This document shows, in pieces, positions 43,178 through 50,976 of a stretch of DNA of 64,000 nucleotides. Below the pieces are notes generated by a model. The model searched no databases. It worked only from the letters and a program-made list of their open reading frames with translations, and was not told the DNA's origin. The DNA is from Treponema brennaborense (lineage in GTDB: Bacteria; Spirochaetota; Spirochaetia; Treponematales; Treponemataceae): the NCBI GenBank assembly GCA_023666275.1, contig JAMPCJ010000007.1:1-64000 (forward strand), in the 5' to 3' direction. The position numbers and the translations under genes are program-made. The stretch's first letter is position 1; every line of letters starts with the position of its first letter.

Positions 43178-43763
43178 GCAGCATCCTCTGCGGAAACACA
43201 AAATTCCGAAAAAAACAGCGGATGCACGGCGGAATTTCCGTTCCCGCAGCGCGCGGCGCCGACGGCTGACAATTCAAAGCGGCAACCGTAATTTGCGAAA
43301 CATAGCGCACCGGAGCCGAAAGTACGCCGTGCAGCAGCTTATGAAACACGCTGTTTTCCAGAATCGCCGAAGCATCAAATACCGGCTGAATATACAATAT
43401 CACAAGGATGACGGCTGCAATAAGCAATCCTTCAAACATTCCCAAAAAAAAGCCGAGCGCGTGATTCAGCCCGCCGAGTATGCTGCCGCTGAACAACCCC
43501 GCAAGCAGTTTTTCGGCAACTTTCACAATCAAAAAGACGGCGATGAATATCAGAAAAAAACCGGATATATTCGCGACAAAAAGGTTCGCGCCGTTTTTTA
43601 CCAGCGCGGAGGCTGCAACGCTGTACAAAGAAACAGCGCTGATAACGCCCAGCACGAAAGCCGCTTTTGAAAATATTTCTGCTATAAAGCCTTTCCGCGA
43701 ACCGTGAATTCCCGACAAAAACATCAGCGCAAAAAAAACAATATCTATTACCGCGACGGTCAT
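43170..43763 (-). CDS. CvpA family membrane protein
   Basis: The 197-residue protein has four hydrophobic segments in its first ~150 residues. The CvpA opening is visible in IDIVFFALMFLSGIHGSRKGFIAEIF. CvpA family proteins are inner-membrane proteins linked to colicin V production in E. coli and more widely to envelope integrity. It sits between murG and the holB-like gene, overlapping both by a few bases. Its C-terminal ~40 residues are basic and cytoplasmic. Confidence 0.8.
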   Translation of the reverse strand: MTVAVIDIVFFALMFLSGIHGSRKGFIAEIFSKAAFVLGVISAVSLYSVAASALVKNGANLFVANISGFFLIFIAVFLIVKVAEKLLAGLFSGSILGGLNHALGFFLGMFEGLLIAAVILVILYIQPVFDASAILENSVFHKLLHGVLSAPVRYVSQITVAALNCQPSAPRAAGTEIPPCIRCFFRNFVFPQRMLHV

Positions 43764-44911
43764 GGAGTTTCTCCCGAATATACCGCGTCATACAGCATTT
43801 CGGCAATAACGCGCGCAGGTTTTTTCCCGCAGGCAAGGCTCCGCGCGTTCTGCGCATAAGATTCCCGCACATCAATTTCAAGCATTTTTTCCAGCGCAGC
43901 TTTCAGTCCGAATCCGTCTTCTTTGCTGCCGTCGAGCACAACAGCTGCGCCGTGCCGCGCAAACCAAGCTGCGTTTTCCACTTGATCGCCGCGCGAACCG
44001 GAACCGGCAAGCGGAAGCAATACGGCGGGTTTTCCGACTGCGGCGCATTCCCACAAAAAGCCTGCGCCGGCTCTCGACAGTATAATATCCGCCGCAGCCA
44101 TAACATCCGGCATTTCTCCGTAAATAAACGGGTACGCTCTGTAAAAATTCGACTGCTCCGCGGAAACACAAACAGGATTATTGGCTTTGCCGGTTTGATG
44201 CACCACAAAAAAACGATCGCACAGCCAGGAAATATATCGTTCCGTCAGTTCGTTGATTTGCCGCGCGCCCGAACTGCCGCCGAGCACAAGCAAAAGCGGC
44301 TTTTTTGCGGCGCATTCGGGCAAATTCAAAAACGCTTTGCCGTTGTTTTTGTCCGCGGCATAAAAAACCGGACGGACGGGGTTTCCGGCAACAATAACTT
44401 TACGCTGCAATGTCTGCGGAAAAAAGCGAACCGTATCGGGAAAAGAAACCAATATCTTTTCCGCGGCGCGGGCATTTATTCTCGTGGCAAGTCCCGGAGA
44501 AACATCGCATTCATGGGTATATACGGGGATGCGCAAAAGACGCGCCGCAAGACACGGCGGAACACTGACAAAGCCGCCTTTTGAAAAAAGCAGCGCAGGC
44601 TTTAATTTCAAAAGAATGAAAAAAGAGGCAGCAAAACCTGCAGCAACTTTGCATATATCCGAAATGTTTTTGAGCGAAAAATACCGGCGCAGCTTTCCGG
44701 AAGGCACGCCGATAAAACGATCCGCGCAGCCGCTTTTTTCCACAAGCTCACGATCGCTTCCCCCGCAGGCGCCGATCCATATAATTTCAAGCTCATGTGC
44801 GGCGGCGCTGCCGTTCTTTTCCAAAAAAAGAGAGCGCAGTTCGGCAGCAACAGCCAATCCGGGATAAATATGTCCTCCGGTTCCTCCGCCGACGCATGCA
44901 ATGCGCGTCAT
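43760..44911 (-). CDS. murG: UDP-N-acetylglucosamine--MurNAc-(pentapeptide) pyrophosphoryl-undecaprenol GlcNAc transferase
   Basis: MurG makes lipid II from lipid I on the cytoplasmic face of the inner membrane. The N-terminal VGGGTGGHIYPG is the diagnostic lipid-binding G loop, followed by FSKGGFVSVPP; the second G loop is LVLGGSSGARQIN, and RAGAGFLWECAAVGKPAVLLP is the UDP-GlcNAc site. Length of 383 residues is normal. The ATG overlaps the stop of the ankyrin gene. Peptidoglycan synthesis in treponemes uses the same enzyme. Confidence 0.95.
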   Translation of the reverse strand: MTRIACVGGGTGGHIYPGLAVAAELRSLFLEKNGSAAAHELEIIWIGACGGSDRELVEKSGCADRFIGVPSGKLRRYFSLKNISDICKVAAGFAASFFILLKLKPALLFSKGGFVSVPPCLAARLLRIPVYTHECDVSPGLATRINARAAEKILVSFPDTVRFFPQTLQRKVIVAGNPVRPVFYAADKNNGKAFLNLPECAAKKPLLLVLGGSSGARQINELTERYISWLCDRFFVVHQTGKANNPVCVSAEQSNFYRAYPFIYGEMPDVMAAADIILSRAGAGFLWECAAVGKPAVLLPLAGSGSRGDQVENAAWFARHGAAVVLDGSKEDGFGLKAALEKMLEIDVRESYAQNARSLACGKKPARVIAEMLYDAVYSGETP

Positions 44912-45828
44912 TTTTTCAAGCCGTTGAATACATCTACCAACGGCTTATTGCTGAACAGCACCGCGTAATCGTATGCCGACATTCCCATTTTGTCTTTTAT
45001 ATACGGATCCGCGCCGTGCTCCGCCAGCATAGCGGAAACAGCCGCATTATTCGACGCAAGCACAAGGATCGGCTGACCGTCACGGCTGATAAAATCAAGC
45101 CGCGGATTATGCTGAAGCAGCAGCTCCACTATTTTCTGCTTGTTTTTCCAAACAGCGTCCATAACGGCGGAATATCCGCGGTCCTCCGACACCGCGTCTA
45201 TATCGGCGCCGAGTTCAAGAAACCATTCCACAAATTCGATATTTTCGCAGCGGACAGCTATATTCAGCATCGGCGTACCGTCGGAATCCCTGCTGTTTAC
45301 GTCAAAGCCTCCGTCGAAAAAAAGCCGGCAGGATTTTTTATTGTTCGCAGCCACAAGATGCGCAAAAGAATCGGCGGTAAACGGAACTCCCGTGTCAAAA
45401 AGCTTCTGCTTTGCCGTCCGCTTTATTTCATCGGAAATAAATTGATCAAAGTTATCTTTGATATGGGACAGCAGCTGCCGTTCATCCGCAAAGAAATGAC
45501 AGTTGGCAAGCATGCAGTTTTCGCGTTCCGCATCCGAGGGCATTGTCGCAAACACCGGTGTTTTTTTCCCCGAAAGTTTTCCCAAAAGATATGCCATTGC
45601 CGGCGATGCGGCAAAGCCGGCAATATTGATTACAATGCAGTGCGTGTCTTCATCCGCCGATTTGCACAAGCAATTCAGTGTTTCCGATTTTTCGGCAGCA
45701 AAATTCCATTGCTCCAATTCGGCAGAAAATTCAAACAGCTCATAGTCTGTTTCCAATTCATCGAACATTTTGCGCACTGTTTCCATACGCGGTAAATCTT
45801 CAGTTTTATATATGACAAGCCAGTTCAT
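44908..45828 (-). CDS. Ankyrin-repeat protein
   Basis: The 306-residue protein has an N-terminal part (~1-130) with a Rossmann-like alpha/beta pattern (MNWLVIYKTED; HCIVINIAGFAASPAM; KKTPVFATM), possibly TIR- or nucleoside-processing-like, and 4 ankyrin repeats at ~150-300 (DGTPMLNIAVRCENIEFVEW, GYSAVMDAVWKNKQKIVELL). It is probably cytoplasmic. It is the first gene of the murG operon. A promoter ends 8 nt before its ATG and there is no Shine-Dalgarno, so its mRNA is likely leaderless. Function unknown. Confidence 0.8.
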   Translation of the reverse strand: MNWLVIYKTEDLPRMETVRKMFDELETDYELFEFSAELEQWNFAAEKSETLNCLCKSADEDTHCIVINIAGFAASPAMAYLLGKLSGKKTPVFATMPSDAERENCMLANCHFFADERQLLSHIKDNFDQFISDEIKRTAKQKLFDTGVPFTADSFAHLVAANNKKSCRLFFDGGFDVNSRDSDGTPMLNIAVRCENIEFVEWFLELGADIDAVSEDRGYSAVMDAVWKNKQKIVELLLQHNPRLDFISRDGQPILVLASNNAAVSAMLAEHGADPYIKDKMGMSAYDYAVLFSNKPLVDVFNGLKK

Positions 45829-45836
45829 AATAAATT

Positions 45837-45865
45837 ATTATACGAAAAACGCAGCCGGTTTACAA
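45837..45865 (-). promoter_or_regulatory. Leaderless promoter of the ankyrin-murG operon
   Basis: On the minus strand TTGTAA (45860-45865), a 17-bp spacer and a perfect TATAAT (45837-45842) lie 8 nt before the ATG at 45828. Confidence 0.6.
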
Positions 45866-45986
45866 GAACACAAAAGATATGCGGCAGTTATCGGAAGCTG
45901 AAATCGATATCCGCATTGAACAAAAACAAAGCACACATACATATATTATATTGAAGAAAAAGCGAAATACCGGTATTCTGCGCATA

Positions 45987-46029
45987 AAACAAAAAAAAAC
46001 CTGTTTTCCCGCAAAAGAAAAACAGGTTT
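45987..46029 (-). terminator. Terminator of tRNA-Phe
   Basis: An 11-bp stem (45997-46007 with 46019-46029) is followed on the minus strand by a run of T. It begins directly at the tRNA 3' end. Confidence 0.8.
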
Positions 46030-46101
46030 GCCGCCGAACAGAATCGAACTGTTGACACAAGGATTTTCAGTCCTTTGCTCTACCGACTGAGCTACAGCGG
46101 C
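46029..46101 (-). tRNA. tRNA-Phe(GAA)
   Basis: The 73-nt cloverleaf on the minus strand has acceptor GCCGCTG with CGGCGGC, anticodon arm AAGGA/TCCTT around loop CTGAAAA (anticodon GAA) and T arm AACAG/CTGTT with TTCGATT. The discriminator is A. CCA is not encoded. Confidence 0.95.
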
Positions 46102-46114
46102 ATGAACGATAACT

Positions 46115-46143
46115 ATCATATATCCCGATAAAAAAAAAGTCAA
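46115..46143 (-). promoter_or_regulatory. Promoter of tRNA-Phe
   Basis: On the minus strand TTGACT (46138-46143), a 17-bp spacer and TATGAT (46115-46120) precede the tRNA by 13 bp. Confidence 0.75.
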
Positions 46144-46171
46144 GCCGTAGTTTGTTTTTTTTGCGCGCCGG

Positions 46172-46198
46172 CAGTCAAAAAAAATGATTTTTTGACTG
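46172..46198. other. Perfect hairpin before the barrel-like gene
   Basis: CAGTCAAAAAA (46172-46182) pairs with TTTTTTGACTG (46188-46198) over a 5-nt loop. It overlaps no gene and may act as a regulatory site or block read-through. Confidence 0.4.
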
Positions 46199-46234
46199 TT
46201 TTCTATATGACTTTATTTATTTTCATGCTAGAAT

Positions 46235-46240
46235 TATAAT
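46235..46240 (+). promoter_or_regulatory. -10 candidate of the barrel-like gene
   Basis: A perfect TATAAT is 57 bp before the ATG, with a weak TTTATT -35 (46212-46217) and a 17-bp spacer. Confidence 0.4.
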
Positions 46241-46296
46241 CGATTATGCAATTTCTGTGCCGGCAGCTTCTGCCGCGGAATTACAGGAGGATTTTC

Positions 46297-47199
46297 ATGA
46301 AAAAAAACACACCTGCTTTTATTATGATTTTATGCGTATGCTGTCATGCGGCAGTTTTTTCCCAAGTTGATACAAAAAAAATAGCGGCAGGTCTCGACAA
46401 TTTTACCTCGGAACTCATTAAAACAGCACCGAACACGGTTTCGCACCAGAATATGTGGGCGGATGCCTATATCGGGCAGCTGCTTTCCGTACCGCCGCAT
46501 CTGGGCGGCGGCGTGTCGGCGGGAGCGGCGGCGCTGGATTTTTCGGGAATGAAGGACGCGCTCGACGCCATAGGCGGAGATCTCGGTTCGGCACTGCCGG
46601 AAACATTGTTTCTCCCGACGCTGACAGCCGATTTCCGGCTGGGCGGCATATTGATTCCGTTTGACATCGGACTGCACGGCATGATAATTCCGTCGGATGT
46701 TTCATTCGATAAATTCAGCGTCAATTACCGCACATTCGGCGGCGATATACGGTTCCCCATTCTCAAACAAAACGTAATACTTCCGAATCTTTCGATCGGT
46801 GCAGGATTCGCATACAGCGCCGGCAATATTTCCGTAACAGAAAAAAACAGCAATTACGGCGCGGAAATCGAAGCCGGCTACAAAGCGTGCATTTTTCAGG
46901 CATCGCTCCAGCTTTCAAAAGAATTCCTGTTTATAACTCCGTTTGTCGGCGTGCGCGGAACAATAACCGGCGCAAAACAAAATTACAAGGTCGAATACAG
47001 TTACGACGTTGCCACTTTTAGCAAAAAAGAGAAAGAAGAACGCAGCGACGGCGACTGGAGCTGGGATAACTACACCGCGCAGTTATACGCCGGCGTCGGG
47101 CTTGATGTTTTGTTTATCGGACAGATTACCGCAAACGCTTCGTATGATGTAGTGAACAATATTTGGGCAGGCGGGCTCAGTCTTCGCGTAAAATTGTAA
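46297..47199 (+). CDS. Exported beta-barrel-like protein
   Basis: The 300-residue protein has a signal peptide (FIMILCVCCHAAVFS) and a mature part of alternating hydrophobic strands, ending in GGLSLRVKL, as in outer-membrane barrels of treponemes. Strand-like segments include FLPTLTADFRLGGI, VILPNLSIGAGFAYSAG, FITPFVGVRGTITGA and AQLYAGVGLDVLF. AGGAGG lies 5 bp before ATG 46297. It stands alone with a promoter-like -10 upstream and a strong hairpin after it. Porin or structural role cannot be told. Confidence 0.7.
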   Translation: MKKNTPAFIMILCVCCHAAVFSQVDTKKIAAGLDNFTSELIKTAPNTVSHQNMWADAYIGQLLSVPPHLGGGVSAGAAALDFSGMKDALDAIGGDLGSALPETLFLPTLTADFRLGGILIPFDIGLHGMIIPSDVSFDKFSVNYRTFGGDIRFPILKQNVILPNLSIGAGFAYSAGNISVTEKNSNYGAEIEAGYKACIFQASLQLSKEFLFITPFVGVRGTITGAKQNYKVEYSYDVATFSKKEKEERSDGDWSWDNYTAQLYAGVGLDVLFIGQITANASYDVVNNIWAGGLSLRVKL

Positions 47200-47226
47200 G
47201 CGGCTCTCCACACCGCAGCGGCGGCG

Positions 47227-47259
47227 TTCAAAACAGGCAGTGCATGTGCCTGTTTTGAA
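47227..47259. terminator. 13-bp hairpin after the barrel-like gene
   Basis: TTCAAAACAGGCA (47227-47239) pairs perfectly with TGCCTGTTTTGAA (47247-47259) over a 7-nt loop. No T-run follows, so termination is uncertain, but mRNA end protection is plausible. Confidence 0.55.
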
Positions 47260-47285
47260 TACGAAAAATAAAGGCTGCCGCCGTA

Positions 47286-47314
47286 TTGACTTTTTTCATG
47301 CGAATTGATAGGAT
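47286..47314 (+). promoter_or_regulatory. Promoter of tRNA-Met
   Basis: TTGACT (47286-47291), a 17-bp spacer and TAGGAT (47309-47314) lie 11 bp before the tRNA. Confidence 0.75.
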
Positions 47315-47325
47315 ATTTTCATTAC

Positions 47326-47398
47326 GGCGGCATAGCTCAGTCGGTAGAGCAAACGGCTCATATCCGTTCGGTCATAGGTTCAAGTCCCATTGCCGCTA
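47326..47398 (+). tRNA. tRNA with CAT anticodon (Met, or Ile2)
   Basis: The 73-nt cloverleaf has acceptor GGCGGCA with TGCCGCT (one G-T pair at the end), anticodon arm AACGG/CCGTT around loop CTCATAT, and a T arm ATAGG/CCCAT with an A-C mismatch at its centre. Anticodon CAT means elongator Met or lysidine-modified Ile2; initiator features (unpaired first base, three G-C pairs in the anticodon stem) are not complete. It is followed by a terminator-like hairpin and the argF gene. Confidence 0.85.
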
Positions 47399-47410
47399 TT
47401 TGCTTTAGAG

Positions 47411-47452
47411 AAAAGGATATGGAGAACTTTCCGGTTTTTCATATCCTTTTTT
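47411..47452 (+). terminator. Terminator/attenuator between tRNA-Met and argF
   Basis: An 11-bp perfect stem (47411-47421 with 47440-47450) ends in six T. It sits just 32 bp before the argF TTG start, and no separate argF promoter is visible, so it may limit read-through into argF. Confidence 0.75.
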
Positions 47453-47483
47453 AATTGCCATGAAAACCAAGGGGGACGGCATT

Positions 47484-48434
47484 TTGCAGCGGGAATTTTT
47501 CGATGCGCCATTCAAAGGCAAATCTCTTTTAAATTGGCTTCCGTACACGCCTGAAGAAATTCTGCGGTTTCTGGAAATCGCGGAACAAGTGAAAGCCGAA
47601 TCGAAACGCGGCGAAACACATCGGCGCTTTCTCGGCAAAACCGTCGCGCTTATTTTCGAAAAACGTTCCACAAGAACCCGCTGTGCATTTGAAACAGCTC
47701 TCGGAGAAGAAGGCGGCTATCCGGTATTTTTATCCACGCAGGATATACAGCTCGGCGAAAAAGAAACCGTGGAAGATACCGCCCGTGTTCTCGGCAGAAT
47801 GTTTTCCGCTGTTATGTTCCGCGGTTTTTCGCAGAAACATGCGGAAATACTGGCGGAATATTCCGGCATTCCCGTATATAACGGGCTGACCGATTCTTTC
47901 CACCCGACGCAGGTTTTGGCGGATATGCTTACGCTCAAGGAACATTTCGGCAGACTGAAAGGGCTTACGCTTTCGTTTTGCGGGGACGGCAGAAACAATA
48001 TGGCGCGCTCGCTGATGCTTATCTGCGCAAAATTGGGAGTCAACTGCAATATCATCGCTCCGACCGCTTTGTTTCCCGACAAAGAAATTCGGGCGCTTTG
48101 TGCACCGTTTGCGGAACAATCCGGCGCGCAAATAACCGTTTCCGATAATATTTCGCTTGTAAAAGGCTCCGATTCGATTTATACTGATGTGTGGGTATCC
48201 ATGGGCGAAGAAAAGCTGAAAAATGAACGGACTGCGCTGCTTGCACCGTATCAAGTCAACGAAAACCTGATGCAGGCAGCGGAAAATCCCGGCTGCATAT
48301 TTCTGCACTGCCTGCCTGCCATAAAGGGCGAAGAAGTAACGGAATCCGTTATGGAAGGTTCGCAAAGCCGCGTGTGGGATCAAGCGGAAAACAGGAAGCA
48401 CACTATTAAAGCCATAATGCTGGCGACATTATAA
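47484..48434 (+). CDS. argF: Ornithine carbamoyltransferase
   Basis: OTC makes citrulline from ornithine and carbamoyl phosphate, or the reverse in the arginine deiminase pathway. The carbamoyl-phosphate motif KRSTRTR, the FHPTQVLADMLT motif and the ornithine loop LHCLPAIKGEEVTE are all present; the last resembles biosynthetic enzymes. I prefer the TTG at 47484, because AAGGGGGA lies at the right distance and the protein then begins like its family; ATG 47460 has no ribosome-binding site. The protein has 316 residues. No arcA or arcC is near. Confidence 0.93.
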   Translation: MQREFFDAPFKGKSLLNWLPYTPEEILRFLEIAEQVKAESKRGETHRRFLGKTVALIFEKRSTRTRCAFETALGEEGGYPVFLSTQDIQLGEKETVEDTARVLGRMFSAVMFRGFSQKHAEILAEYSGIPVYNGLTDSFHPTQVLADMLTLKEHFGRLKGLTLSFCGDGRNNMARSLMLICAKLGVNCNIIAPTALFPDKEIRALCAPFAEQSGAQITVSDNISLVKGSDSIYTDVWVSMGEEKLKNERTALLAPYQVNENLMQAAENPGCIFLHCLPAIKGEEVTESVMEGSQSRVWDQAENRKHTIKAIMLATL

Positions 48435-48445
48435 CAGGAGTTTTT

Positions 48446-48856
48446 ATGAAAAAATTATTTATTGCCGTAATAATTTGCGTCTGCATGATGTATTCCGCCG
48501 CGGCGCAGGAACAATCCGAAGAAAAATCGTCTGCCACATATGTCAATGTTCCCGTATACAAGGTATTTGACCATAAAGACGCATACGTTGTGATGTACGC
48601 AAAAGGTTCGAATGTCGGTCAGACATATCTGCCTAAAGAATGGTTCCAGCAGTCCGGACATAAAAAAGGTTCTGTGCGGGCGCTCGCAAAAAATATCAGC
48701 CAATACATGACAATCGTATACAAAGACGGTGAATTTTTCCGCGTTATTTTGAATATGCCTGTCAGCAGACATGACAGCGCCTGGGGCGTTTATCCGGCAA
48801 ACGTTGACGTTGCTTCAAAAATCGAAAACAGAGATACGCTCGATATAGAATTGTAG
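48446..48856 (+). CDS. Small exported protein of unknown function
   Basis: The 136-residue protein has a signal peptide (LFIAVIICVCMMYSAAAQ) and a compact mature part of ~115 residues (VNVPVYKVFDHKDAYVVMYAKG; TYLPKEWFQQSGHKKGSVRAL). It looks like a treponeme-specific family, but I recognise no function. GGAGT precedes the ATG. It lies between argF and the NrnA gene, 11 and 8 bp from them, so all three are probably one transcript. Periplasmic location is inferred. Confidence 0.7.
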   Translation: MKKLFIAVIICVCMMYSAAAQEQSEEKSSATYVNVPVYKVFDHKDAYVVMYAKGSNVGQTYLPKEWFQQSGHKKGSVRALAKNISQYMTIVYKDGEFFRVILNMPVSRHDSAWGVYPANVDVASKIENRDTLDIEL

Positions 48857-48864
48857 TTGAAATT

Positions 48865-49848
48865 ATGGAAATTACAGCAGAACAGCTCGCAGCATTTGTT
48901 CGTTTTATCGACAGCCATGACAGTTTTATCGTAAGCGGACATAAAGAACCTGACGGCGACAGTATTTCAAGTGCAATTGTGCTGGCTAAGCTGTTGGAAA
49001 AACGCAAAAAACAAACTCAGCTGCTCTCCGCGGGACCGTTTAAACGGATCGAAATAAAAAAATTCGAAAATTTATTCAGCAAAAAATTTTCTCCCCCGGA
49101 AGATTCTTCCGCTTCGATAGGTTTATTCATGCTTGACTGTTCCGAAAAAGAACGGCTCGGCGATATAATCACAAAAGAACAGTTTGACGGTCTTGATATT
49201 TTTATCATAGATCACCATAAAACATCCGAATGCGCTTCAAGCAGCGGTATTATACATCCCTCGGCGCCGGCAACGGCATATCTCATCCAGCTGCTTTACG
49301 AAAAAATAATCGGCAAACCGGATAAAGAAACGGCGGATATTTTGTTTTTCGGCATGTGCACAGACACCGGTTTTTTCCGCTTTCTGGACTGCGGCAGTAC
49401 GGAATTTTTCAAAGCGGCCGCAAGACTGGTGGAAAGCGGCGCGAATCCCCGCGCGACATACACGGACATGACCAGCGGCAAGCCGTTCAGCACAAGAAAG
49501 CTGCTCGGCGTTCTGCTGGAACGGGCGGAACAAAAATTCGACGGCAAGCTTATCGTTACCTACGAAACGCTTGAAGACACACATAAATACGGTCATGCCG
49601 GAAGAGATTCCGACAGTTTATACCAATTGCTGCTGTCCGCAGACAATACGGAAGCAGTGCTGTTTATCCGGCAGGATACAGAACATTCCTGTACAGCGGG
49701 ATTTCGTTCCAAAGATGCCGTCGATGTCAGCGCGATTGCGGCGGTTTTCGGCGGCGGCGGGCATAAAAACGCGGCGGGACTGAGTACCGAAGGCAAAATC
49801 AGTACTCTGCTCCCGCTGATTCTCCAAGAATTTTCAAAAATCTTTTAA
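48865..49848 (+). CDS. DHH-family phosphoesterase (NrnA-like)
   Basis: The 327-residue protein has the DHH motifs EPDGDSISSAIVL (residues ~29-41), MLDCSE, IIDHHKTSECA (~114-124) and the C-terminal DHHA1 motif GGGGHKNAAG. NrnA enzymes degrade short RNA (nanoRNA), pGpG or the phosphonucleotide pAp, using Mn2+. In treponemes this could finish RNA decay begun by the RNB nuclease and recycle cyclic dinucleotides. A specific substrate cannot be read from the sequence. Confidence 0.9.
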   Translation: MEITAEQLAAFVRFIDSHDSFIVSGHKEPDGDSISSAIVLAKLLEKRKKQTQLLSAGPFKRIEIKKFENLFSKKFSPPEDSSASIGLFMLDCSEKERLGDIITKEQFDGLDIFIIDHHKTSECASSSGIIHPSAPATAYLIQLLYEKIIGKPDKETADILFFGMCTDTGFFRFLDCGSTEFFKAAARLVESGANPRATYTDMTSGKPFSTRKLLGVLLERAEQKFDGKLIVTYETLEDTHKYGHAGRDSDSLYQLLLSADNTEAVLFIRQDTEHSCTAGFRSKDAVDVSAIAAVFGGGGHKNAAGLSTEGKISTLLPLILQEFSKIF

Positions 49849-50016
49849 ATTTATACAGCCGGCAGTACTTTTTTTTCGTTTTTTTAATTTGCACCGAAAA
49901 ATATTTTATCCAATATCTCCATTTATTTTAAATATTTTCAAAGCGCAAATCGTGTATTTTATTATATTATAATGAAATATCGGAAAAATAAGATTGCCGC
50001 GCATTTTCTTTAATTT

Positions 50017-50032
50017 TGGCACTGATATTGCA
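50017..50032 (+). promoter_or_regulatory. Sigma-54 promoter of the sigma-like gene
   Basis: TGGCAC-TGATA-TTGCA matches the -24/-12 consensus almost fully; the GG (50018-50019) and GC (50030-50031) pairs are 10 bp apart, which is the required spacing. The predicted start is about 28 nt before the ATG at 50071. An NtrC-type activator and kinase are encoded in the same window. The remaining 49849-50010 region is AT-rich and could hold activator sites; no gene is seen. Confidence 0.8.
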
Positions 50033-50070
50033 TTTATCTCCGTACAACAACTTTTACACAGGAGTTTTGT

Positions 50071-50943
50071 ATGGACAAAATGCGTTTTGAAAAACTGTAT
50101 GAGCAGACGGCGGAAGGTTTGCTGTCAAAAGAAGACACTGCACATTTTATAATGGAACAGCTGTACACGCATCCCGCTTTTTTCGGAATAAATACGCTGA
50201 CGCAGGACGAACGGAGTGAATATATCCTGCATTTATATCCGCTTTTGCTGAGGATAACAGACATTTTCAATCCGGAATCCGGTACTTTTCTCGGATATGT
50301 GCAGGCTATCATCCGGCGCAACATGAAAAGCTGGAAAAAACGGCAGCAGGAAAAATCCATGAAAAATGAATTTTGTTATCAGCTGCATCTGGAAAATGAT
50401 TTCGACCAATCCATTGCTTCCGAAACGGAGGCGTCATATTTCAATCACACAGCTGCACTGAAACAGCAAAGTGCTCCGGCACTCGATAAACAAATGCAGA
50501 AAAAACATCTTGACATACTGATTCTCGCCTGCAAATCGTCGGTTTATTTAACCGAACAGCACATCGAAAAATTATCGAAACTGACTTCGAAATCCCAAAA
50601 AGAATTATGGGACATAAAAAATCAGCTGGATAATTCCGTTGCCGGAAAACTGCAAAAACGGCAGAAGAAACTTGAATCCGCAAATATTTCGTACATGCGC
50701 AGGTTTAACAGCAAACAAGCGCTGAATAATGCAGGTGCAGATCCGTATTTATCCGAAAAATACAAAAATCGATTTTTATTTCATGACAAAATGTGGAAAA
50801 AACAGCGGAAAATCGCTTCGGAATATACCATAACGCCATCATGCAGCAAAATAGCGGAAGTTCTGCATACTTCCACTTACAAAGTGCAGTCCGCATTTAT
50901 GAAACTGCAAAACAAACATGATTTTCCGATAAAAGATGAATAG
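50071..50943 (+). CDS. Sigma-factor-like / DNA-binding protein, unassigned
   Basis: I do not recognise this 290-residue protein with confidence. Residues ~50-95 (YILHLYPLLLRITDIFNPES, then TFLGYVQAIIRRNM) resemble sigma-70 region 2 (the 'FNPExGxFxxY' turn), and the C-terminus (CSKIAEVLHTSTYKVQSAFMKLQN) resembles a helix-turn-helix like region 4. The middle is helical and basic. It lies behind a near-perfect sigma-54 promoter, with GGAG before the ATG, and just upstream of rdgB. A regulatory role is inferred; no homologue was searched. Confidence 0.55.
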   Translation: MDKMRFEKLYEQTAEGLLSKEDTAHFIMEQLYTHPAFFGINTLTQDERSEYILHLYPLLLRITDIFNPESGTFLGYVQAIIRRNMKSWKKRQQEKSMKNEFCYQLHLENDFDQSIASETEASYFNHTAALKQQSAPALDKQMQKKHLDILILACKSSVYLTEQHIEKLSKLTSKSQKELWDIKNQLDNSVAGKLQKRQKKLESANISYMRRFNSKQALNNAGADPYLSEKYKNRFLFHDKMWKKQRKIASEYTITPSCSKIAEVLHTSTYKVQSAFMKLQNKHDFPIKDE

Positions 50944-50970
50944 ACGTTTCCGCATATTTTGCATTATAGT
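50941..50970 (+). promoter_or_regulatory. Leaderless promoter of rdgB
   Basis: TAGACG (50941-50946), an 18-bp spacer and TATAGT (50965-50970) place the start at the A of the rdgB ATG (50977). No Shine-Dalgarno precedes that ATG. Confidence 0.5.
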
Positions 50971-50976
50971 TAGCAC

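Noticed and set aside
46172-46198. Rho-independent terminator
   Set aside because: The stem is perfect but A/T-rich and no proper T-run follows on either side, so it is recorded only as a hairpin.
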